From JAPHSX01 sp041554195 (lineage in GTDB: Bacteria > Pseudomonadota > Gammaproteobacteria > Thiohalomonadales > Thiohalomonadaceae), in contig JBFFMJ010000004.1 in NCBI GenBank assembly GCA_041554195.1, positions 186,001 through 250,000 on the forward strand: DNA of 64,000 bases, written 5' to 3'. The position numbers were made by a program, and so were the translations under genes. The notes below the pieces were generated by a model. The model was not told where the DNA came from and did no database searches. It saw nothing but the letters and a program-made list of their open reading frames with translations. Each line of letters opens with the position of its first letter. Within the stretch, counting starts at the first letter, position 1. This document shows, piece after piece, positions 58,419 through 64,000 of this stretch.

Positions 58419-59230
58419 ATGGAAAAAATGAAGCAGTTTCTCTATGAATTATGGTTGTTCGGCCTGAAACAGGCATGGGCCTGCCTCTTTGCCGGTATCC
58501 TGCTCTTCTTTATCCTGCTGACACGCTACTGGTATCCCTTCGAGTTGCTTTACCGTTACGACTTCCTCTTCATTGTGGCGGTGCTGACGCAGCTGCTGTT
58601 GCTGGCCTTCAGGCTCGAGTCGCCCCGTGAGGCCATCGTGATAGTAGTCTTCCACTTGGTGGCGACCGGCATGGAGCTCTTCAAGACAGCACCGGGAAGA
58701 ATTCATGGCACTACCCGGAAGAGGCGGTAATCAAGATTGGCAATGTGCCCCTGTTTGCCGGTTTCATGTATAGCGCGGTGGGCAGTTATCTCGCCCGTGT
58801 ATGGCGCATCTTCGATTTTCGTTACTCCAACTATCCTGCGTTAGTACTCACCGGTTTGCTGGCCGCCCTGATCTATGCCAACTTTTTCACCCACCACTAC
58901 ATTATCGATATACGGTGGTGGTTACTGGCGGGAAGTGTCTTCCTCTTTGGCCGGGTATGGATCTATTACCGCATTGAGCAGCAATACCGAAGCATGCCAC
59001 TGGTTTTGGGGTTTTTCCTGGTGGCGTTGTTTATCTGGTTTGCGGAAAACCTGGCCACTTATGCCAATGTATGGCTCTATCCCTCACAGAACAATGGGTG
59101 GACGATGGTTTCCTGGGAGAAGATTGTCGCGTGGTATTTATTAATGCTTATCAGCTTTGTGCTGGTATCGTTGGTGCAGAGGCCGAAGGCGTATGTGGAT
59201 TTAGTTAGTATCGCTGATGGGACGGATTGA
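58419..59230 (+). pseudogene. DUF817 family membrane protein, frameshifted
   Basis: Two adjoining frames together give one DUF817 protein. The first (from the ATG at 58419, GGAG upstream) reads through FLYELWLFGLKQAWACLF to ATGMELFKTAPG and then hits a stop near 58730. The natural continuation SWHYPEEAVIKIGNVPLFAG is in another frame from about 58703, leading into GFMYSAVGSYLARVWR, HHYIIDIRWW and the C-terminal LLMLISFVLVSLVQ. The break lies in the GGAAGAATTCATGG stretch near 58697-58707, consistent with a one-base deletion or two-base insertion. The rest is intact, so recent inactivation or a sequence error are both possible. About six to eight membrane helices are predicted. Confidence 0.85.
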
Positions 59231-59245
59231 TGTTCTATTCTAAAA

Positions 59246-60103
59246 TTAATTCTGCAAGAACTCTTTGCGCTTAACCCAGACCACCGCACCGGCTATCAGC
59301 CACATTACAGCTGCAACCGAGAGGCTGTAGATGAAGACCTGCCAGCCTGCCATCGAGGTTGGCGAGAAGGCGATGGAACAGGCGGTCAGGCTCGCATGCA
59401 TCACCATCATTATCAGTAAGCTGTCCGTTTTTTCATAGACCCACACCATGAGTAGTCGATAGGGCGGTAGCTGTCCGATGAGGAAGCTGATCCCGGCGAG
59501 GAGCGCATATACCACCGGGTTTAGCCCGCCGGAATAGGTTTTTATCGCCCAGATATCGTTGGCCATGATGTGCCATGCCCCCCAAATCACACCGACCAGT
59601 AAACCGGTTGTGAGGATGCCGTAGCGAAGCCGCAACCTTGGGATGGCAAAGCCGGACCAGCCAATCTCCTCGCAGATGCCGACCATGATCCCTGACATGA
59701 TGCTCAGCCACATGAGCGATGCCCCGTTGAGGCCCAGGAAGCCAGGAGAATAGACAGGTGAAATCAGGAAAAGGAGGTAATGGACTGCCGCGAAAACCAG
59801 AGGCGCGGTCAGCAGTGCTACGGCGTACCAGACCAAACTGATACGCCAATTGATGAGCCGGGACAGAAGGGCGTGGAAACCCTTCCGGCCATCGACCAGA
59901 GAGATCATCACCAGGCCGGAGACTAATGGGCCGCTCAGAAATACCATGATCGTGAGCGGCAGCTGGGCCTGCGCCTCTGACACGGTGGACGGCATACCAT
60001 TGACGGCGATCAGGACCAGGATCAGCCCCCAGGAGATCAGGAAGGTCAGGACAAAAAATAGAGTGAGCGGCTTCTCTTCAATGAAATTCAACATGCCACC
60101 CAT
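59246..60103 (-). CDS. CPBP-family intramembrane protease
   Basis: The 285-residue membrane protein has about eight hydrophobic helices and the CPBP (CAAX-like) motifs GICEEIGWSGFAIPRL, containing the two catalytic Glu, and GVIWGAWHIMAN with the conserved His. GAGAAG is upstream of the ATG. Bacterial members process membrane or secreted peptides or provide self-immunity to bacteriocins. No bacteriocin gene is adjacent, so its substrate is unknown. Confidence 0.88.
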   Translation of the reverse strand: MGGMLNFIEEKPLTLFFVLTFLISWGLILVLIAVNGMPSTVSEAQAQLPLTIMVFLSGPLVSGLVMISLVDGRKGFHALLSRLINWRISLVWYAVALLTAPLVFAAVHYLLFLISPVYSPGFLGLNGASLMWLSIMSGIMVGICEEIGWSGFAIPRLRLRYGILTTGLLVGVIWGAWHIMANDIWAIKTYSGGLNPVVYALLAGISFLIGQLPPYRLLMVWVYEKTDSLLIMMVMHASLTACSIAFSPTSMAGWQVFIYSLSVAAVMWLIAGAVVWVKRKEFLQN

Positions 60104-60155
60104 TGCTTCTCGTTCAACTGAATCCCTTACCTAGAGATGTCATTCTATCTCTACA

Positions 60156-61346
60156 CTATTTTTTGACGATACGATAAATATTCCCGCTCTGGTAGGCAGC
60201 AACATAAACCTCCCCCTCTTCATCCTCCCCGAAGGTACTAATCAATAATCCGTCGTCGCGAAAATAGTCGATGGCAAGGTTCCAGATGGACCTGGGATCG
60301 TAGAGTGTCTTGTGCTGCATCACCTTGCCGCCTTTATAACGCAACCCCCAGATCGCCTGATTAACGAAATCGCCGTAGAGGTAGGTGCCGCACAGTTCCT
60401 GTATCGCCTTGCCGCGGTAGACGTAGCCGCCGGTGATGGAACGGCCGACCTCGTGGGTGTAGCTGTAGATGGGGAGGGTGTAGCCTTTTTTGTCGCACTC
60501 TTTATTGACTCCGGGGGTGCACTGCGGCCCCTCCATGATGCGCCAGCCGTAGTTTTTCCCCTTTTCGATGATGTCGATCTCCTCCACCTCGTCCTGTCCC
60601 ACGTCGGCGGCGTAGAGCTGGCCGGTCTGGCGGTCGAAGGAGAAGCGCCACGGGTTGCGCAGGCCGTAGGCGTAAATCTCGGGGTGGGCGTTGGCTTTGT
60701 TGATGAAGGGGTTGTCTTTGGGGATGGCGTACTCCTTGCCCTCGTTTTTGTGGTCAACGTCGATGCGCAGGATGCTGCCGAGCAGCGTTGACAGGTTCTG
60801 GCCGTTATTCTGCGGGTCGTTGGCGGAACCGCCGTCACCGACGCCGATGTAGAGATAGCCGTCGGGGCCGAAGGCGAGTTGGCCGCCGTTGTGGTTGCCC
60901 CAGGGCTGGTCGATGGTGAGTAGTATGCGCTCGCTTTTCTCATCGATGGTTGAACCTTTAAAGCTGAACTCGGAGATAAAGGTTTTCAGCTTTGGTCTTT
61001 TGGCGGTGTAGTTAAGGTAAAGCAGGCCGCTCTGTCTGAAGTTGGGATGAAAGGCGATCCCCAGCAATCCACGCTCACCGCCGGCGCTGATTTTGTCGCT
61101 GATATCGAGCAGGGGTCTCTCTTTTAATTTCCCTTTGTCGATTACCCGTATCCGCCCTTCCTGTTCCAGTACGAAGAGCCGCCCGCTGCCGTCACCGGCG
61201 TGGGTGATCGCCACGGGCTCCTCCAGTCCCGTCACCACCGCCTGTAATTGAATATCTGGGATGGTCTCGCTATCACGGCACTCGGCAGAGAAGACTGCTT
61301 GAGAGAGGAGGAGGGCGGTGAGGGTAAAGAGGGCTTGGCGGAACAT
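60156..61346 (-). CDS. PQQ-dependent sugar dehydrogenase-like protein (soluble beta-propeller)
   Basis: The protein starts at one of three consecutive ATGs; the third (61346) has AGAAGG six bases upstream and is chosen, giving about 396 residues. A signal peptide ends near VFSAEC. The six-bladed propeller family (YliI/Asd type) is shown by the strings GLEEPVAITHAGDGSGRLFV, GERGLLGIAFHPNF, YLNYTAKR, HNGGQLAFGPDGYLYIGVGDGG and AYGLRNPWRFSFD. It probably oxidises an aldose in the periplasm with PQQ. No pqq genes are in the window. Confidence 0.9.
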   Translation of the reverse strand: MFRQALFTLTALLLSQAVFSAECRDSETIPDIQLQAVVTGLEEPVAITHAGDGSGRLFVLEQEGRIRVIDKGKLKERPLLDISDKISAGGERGLLGIAFHPNFRQSGLLYLNYTAKRPKLKTFISEFSFKGSTIDEKSERILLTIDQPWGNHNGGQLAFGPDGYLYIGVGDGGSANDPQNNGQNLSTLLGSILRIDVDHKNEGKEYAIPKDNPFINKANAHPEIYAYGLRNPWRFSFDRQTGQLYAADVGQDEVEEIDIIEKGKNYGWRIMEGPQCTPGVNKECDKKGYTLPIYSYTHEVGRSITGGYVYRGKAIQELCGTYLYGDFVNQAIWGLRYKGGKVMQHKTLYDPRSIWNLAIDYFRDDGLLISTFGEDEEGEVYVAAYQSGNIYRIVKK

Positions 61347-61442
61347 CATCATCCTTCTATCGTTATGCGCGCGTTACCACCAATGATAGAACAGACCCCG
61401 CGGGGTGTTGAGTTTGTGACAGTGAACCACCAACTGATAGGT

Positions 61443-61871
61443 ATGAGACTCTGGACACTCCACCCGAAATACCTGGATACCAAGGGGCTGGTCGCGCTGT
61501 GGCGCGAGACGCTGCTGGCGCAGAAGGTGTTGCTGGGACAGACGCGGGGTTATCGCAACCACCCACAGCTGATTCGTTTTCGTCAGACACGTAACCCGGT
61601 GGGGGCGGTGGCGAGCTATCTGCGGGTGGTTGCTGTCGAGGCACAGCGGCGCGGCTATAACTTCGACCGATCGAAGATAGTCAACAAACGCTACCGGGGA
61701 CGGATCCTCGTGACGCGTGGCCAGGTGGCCTATGAGCGTGAACACCTTGCACACAAGCTCCAACAGCGGGCACCGCAGTTGCTAGAGCCGCTGGGCGAGA
61801 GTGGCGAACTTGAGCTGCATCCCCTGTTCGAACAGGTGGATGGTGAGATTGAGGCGTGGGAGGTTGTCTAA
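61443..61871 (+). CDS. Pyrimidine-dimer DNA glycosylase (Pyr_excise family)
   Basis: The 142-residue protein begins MRLWTLHPKYLDTKGLVALW and continues with LLGQTRGYRNHPQLIRFR, the pattern of the T4 endonuclease V-like Pyr_excise (PF03013) family, with VNKRYRGRILVTRGQVAYE beyond. Such enzymes cut at UV-induced cyclobutane dimers. Only the ATG at 61443 begins the conserved region; the longer upstream frame runs through an antisense region. Confidence 0.85.
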   Translation: MRLWTLHPKYLDTKGLVALWRETLLAQKVLLGQTRGYRNHPQLIRFRQTRNPVGAVASYLRVVAVEAQRRGYNFDRSKIVNKRYRGRILVTRGQVAYEREHLAHKLQQRAPQLLEPLGESGELELHPLFEQVDGEIEAWEVV

Positions 61872-61942
61872 GTTACTTTCGCGGCTCCCGGTTAAGGCAT
61901 CGGCGTTAGAGCTTTCTGTTCGGCTAAAATCTGTGGTGTGTT

Positions 61943-63001
61943 ATGCAAAGGATTAGGGGAATGACAGTCCGATTGCTAGGTTTTGCGCTGGTGGTGATTG
62001 CTCTGATCCTGGGGGCAGTCTCCTGTGCCACGCCACCGGTTTATCAGGGGCCGGTCTCCGATCATTTTGATGGTGAACATTTTCTCAATCAGGGCCCGAT
62101 TCAACACCATACCTTTTCTGACTTTTTGCGTTGGATGTGGAATCGTGAACCGGGGGAGTGGCACGAGGTGGCAGATGCCGCACCGGGTGCCAGCCCACCA
62201 CTCAAGGGCAACTCACTGCATGTCACCTTCGTCAACCATGCGACTGTTCTGTTGCAGACCCCCGAGTTGAATGTTCTGACTGATCCGACCTGGTCGGAGC
62301 GTGCCTCGCCGCTGAGCTGGGCCGGCCCTAAGCGGGTACGCCCACCGGGTCTCCGCTTTGAGGCGTTGCCGCCAATCGACCTGGTGCTGGTCAGTCACAA
62401 CCACTACGACCATATGGATCTGCCTACGTTGCTACGCCTTAAGGAGCAGCACGATCCGCTATTTATCGTTGGCCTGGGCAATGCCGTGTTGCTGCAGCAT
62501 GAAGGCATTGAGAAGGTGAGGGAGCTTGACTGGTGGCAGCAACTTGAGATCACTCCTGGTACGGTGGTTAGCGGTGTACCGGCACAACATTTTTCGCAGC
62601 GCTGGTTGGGGGACCGTGACCGGCGTCTCTGGATGGGGTTTGTGATGCAGGTTCAGGAAGGGGCGATCTACTTTGCCGGAGATACCGGCATGGGGCCGCA
62701 CTTTGCACAGATCCGTGAGCGCTTCGGCCCACTACGTCTCTCCCTGTTGCCGGTTGGAGCCTACAAGCCGCGCTGGTTCATGTCGGCAGTGCATACCTCA
62801 CCGCAAGAGGCGGTGCAGGCCCACAAGATCCTGCAGAGTGACTACTCCATCGGGATCCACTTTGGCACCTTCCGCCTGGCGGATGATGCACAGAATGACC
62901 CTGCGGAGAACCTGACCATCGCCCTGGAGCAGGAGAAGGTAAGCAAGGAGAAGTTCCTGCTGCTCGATTTTGGTGAAGGGAGAACCTTCAACCGGGAGTA
63001 A
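61943..63001 (+). CDS. MBL-fold metallohydrolase, putative lipoprotein (NAPE-PLD/UlaG-like)
   Basis: The 352-residue protein has an N-terminal hydrophobic signal followed by AVSCATPP, a probable lipobox. The metallo-beta-lactamase fold has VTFVNHATVLLQT, LTDPTWSERASPL, the zinc motif SHNHYDHMDLPT and FAGDTGMGPHF, then HFGTFRLADD, typical of NAPE-phospholipase D/UlaG-like hydrolases. It could hydrolyse a phospholipid or other phosphodiester at the envelope; the substrate is unknown. Confidence 0.88.
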   Translation: MQRIRGMTVRLLGFALVVIALILGAVSCATPPVYQGPVSDHFDGEHFLNQGPIQHHTFSDFLRWMWNREPGEWHEVADAAPGASPPLKGNSLHVTFVNHATVLLQTPELNVLTDPTWSERASPLSWAGPKRVRPPGLRFEALPPIDLVLVSHNHYDHMDLPTLLRLKEQHDPLFIVGLGNAVLLQHEGIEKVRELDWWQQLEITPGTVVSGVPAQHFSQRWLGDRDRRLWMGFVMQVQEGAIYFAGDTGMGPHFAQIRERFGPLRLSLLPVGAYKPRWFMSAVHTSPQEAVQAHKILQSDYSIGIHFGTFRLADDAQNDPAENLTIALEQEKVSKEKFLLLDFGEGRTFNRE

Positions 63002-63062
63002 TGAGTCCCGGAGCCGTGAACACCACTGCCTAACTTAGCTGCTTAAACGAGGCATAGCGGTG

Positions 63063-63575
63063 TTACAGTCCAATCGTCCCCACATGCCAGTTACTCACCC
63101 CGGTCTTCGAGTCGGGAACCCGCTCGCCCATAAATTCCTTTACCGCTTTGCTTTGTGCCGGTGTGGCGTCGACCTGCAATACAATATCCCCCTGCGACAG
63201 TCCTCTACGGAATCGATCCAGCTGAGGGTTGGGGATGCGGTTTCCCAACAGGTAGCCTGAGAGCTGACCACCGACGACCAGTGCACCGAGCAGGGCCGTG
63301 AGATACCAGGGGCCTGTTAGCAGGGAGAGCACAAAGGCGATGAACGCGAGGGTAAATATAGCCACGCTGAGGTAGAGAACATTTCTTTCCCGGCGAATGG
63401 CGGCGGGTGATTTTCTGTGAAGCGTCGCACCGGGGAGTTCGGACAGCTTGTGATTGCTTTCGATGATTGCATGCAGTTGCGTATCATCCAGAGAAAATTT
63501 TTCTTCCAGTTCGCCAATTAGCTTGCGCACAGTCTGTTCGTCATGGAGCACGAAGTAGAGGCTGCGATAGAACAT
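63063..63575 (-). CDS. Uncharacterised membrane protein
   Basis: The ATG at 63575 has a perfect GGAGGT five bases upstream, giving 170 residues. Residues 1-65 form a soluble N-terminal domain (FVLHDEQTVRKLIGELEEKF), two hydrophobic segments follow (about 73-92 and 98-117), and the C-terminus is a polar domain. The arrangement resembles small stress-type membrane proteins, but I do not recognise the family. Monocistronic. Confidence 0.75.
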   Translation of the reverse strand: MFYRSLYFVLHDEQTVRKLIGELEEKFSLDDTQLHAIIESNHKLSELPGATLHRKSPAAIRRERNVLYLSVAIFTLAFIAFVLSLLTGPWYLTALLGALVVGGQLSGYLLGNRIPNPQLDRFRRGLSQGDIVLQVDATPAQSKAVKEFMGERVPDSKTGVSNWHVGTIGL

Positions 63576-63863
63576 GGTAGACCTCCGTATAGGGTTGTTA
63601 GCAAGGGAGTACGATGACTCTTTATTTCGTGGGTGGATGCATCGCGCTGTTGCAGAGTATAGTGTAAAACTCTTTGTTTTCATCTGTAGCCACCTGAAAC
63701 CAAATCTATATATTTTATGTGATTATGTCGTGGTGAAGGCGGGAGCTACAGAGAGAATGAGCCTGAGATCACTGATGAGGCTAGTGCACAATCTGTCGAG
63801 ATAGCGGGCTACTCGATCTAGCTAGAATCTATGCGTTACCCGCCACCACAATAAGTAGAAAAT

Positions 63864-64000
63864 ATGCTTCGTATTATTATTTTTATTTCCATCTACCTCG
63901 CCGTTTACGGCGGTATGCACCTCTACCTCTATCGCCGTCTGCGCCGGGGCTTTGAGCTGGCCCGGGGGCAGCGCCTTGCGGTGTTCAGCTTTCTGCTGCT
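63864..64000 (+). CDS. Metallophosphoesterase-like membrane protein, partial
   Basis: Only the first 45 residues are visible, starting MLRIIIFISIYLAVYGGMHL with a hydrophobic helix, followed by YLYRRLRRGFELARGQ. This N-terminal pattern is typical of membrane-anchored metallophosphoesterases (YkuE/YaeI type), but the catalytic domain lies outside the window, so the call is tentative. Confidence 0.5.
   Translation, partial: MLRIIIFISIYLAVYGGMHLYLYRRLRRGFELARGQRLAVFSFLL

Noticed and set aside
58407..59230. Two independent small membrane genes
   Set aside because: Together they make one DUF817 protein without missing conserved segments, so a frameshift explains them better.

Overview
The window is a stretch of chromosome from a sulfur-oxidising gammaproteobacterium, probably a relative of the Chromatiales/Ectothiorhodospirales. 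The evidence is a typical gammaproteobacterial housekeeping set (rnfABCDGE, metG, apbC, dcd, glyA-nrdR-ribDE-ribBX-ribH-nusB-thiL-pgpA, xseA, guaB, guaA, cmoAB, nfo) together with periplasmic thiosulfate-oxidation genes (soxXYZA) and a TusA/DsrE2 sulfur-relay pair. I cannot name the genus. I found no rRNA, tRNA, insertion sequence, integrase or CRISPR array.

Layout. 1-7.3 kb: partial SCO1-like copper chaperone, a free-standing S24 autoprotease-like protein, an AT-rich orphan, two Slp lipoproteins, rlmI, lgt, a response regulator with a degenerate GGDEF domain, and a glutathione S-transferase. 7.7-10 kb: thyA, a c-type cytochrome, folA and a PqiA-domain protein. 10-15.2 kb: the complete Rnf ion-pumping ferredoxin:NAD oxidoreductase. 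15.4-19.7 kb: a DUF2164 gene, metG, apbC and dcd. 19.8-27.3 kb: a membrane cassette with a PHP-domain protein, two GT39 glycosyltransferases, a PAP2-phosphatase/LPG-synthase-type fusion and a GT9 glycosyltransferase. 27.7-35.6 kb: the sulfur region (soxXYZA, BepA-like protease, tusA, dsrE2, a methionine-rich FadL-like porin and an unknown secreted protein). 35.8-43.7 kb: one-carbon, riboflavin and thiamine genes in one long run. 43.9-49.7 kb: slyD-like gene, a four-gene TlpA/DUF4266/DUF3570/ApbE operon, an M23 peptidase and xseA. 49.9-58.4 kb: guaB and guaA, separated by an MCP-like protein, a rhodanese-like protein with Ser for Cys, cmoAB, nfo and an OsmC protein. 58.4-64 kb: a frameshifted DUF817 gene, a CPBP protease, a PQQ-type sugar dehydrogenase, a pyrimidine-dimer glycosylase, an MBL-fold lipoprotein, an unknown membrane protein and a partial phosphoesterase.

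How they work together. SoxXA would load thiosulfate onto the C-terminal Cys of SoxY (paired with SoxZ), while TusA and DsrE2 would pass sulfane sulfur in the cytoplasm. SoxB and SoxCD are not in the window. Rnf couples the ion gradient to low-potential electrons.

The most interesting candidate system is the TlpA-DUF4266-DUF3570-ApbE operon (44.4-47.4 kb). Its beta-barrel-like DUF3570 protein carries an ApbE flavinylation consensus (DTLTGAS), the same pattern as the covalent-FMN sites of RnfD (DSLSGAT) and RnfG (DQFTGAT) here. Its small lipoprotein ends in a Gly-rich CGC motif that a thioredoxin could service. This suggests an outer-membrane flavin/thiol redox module, although the ApbE itself shows no export signal.
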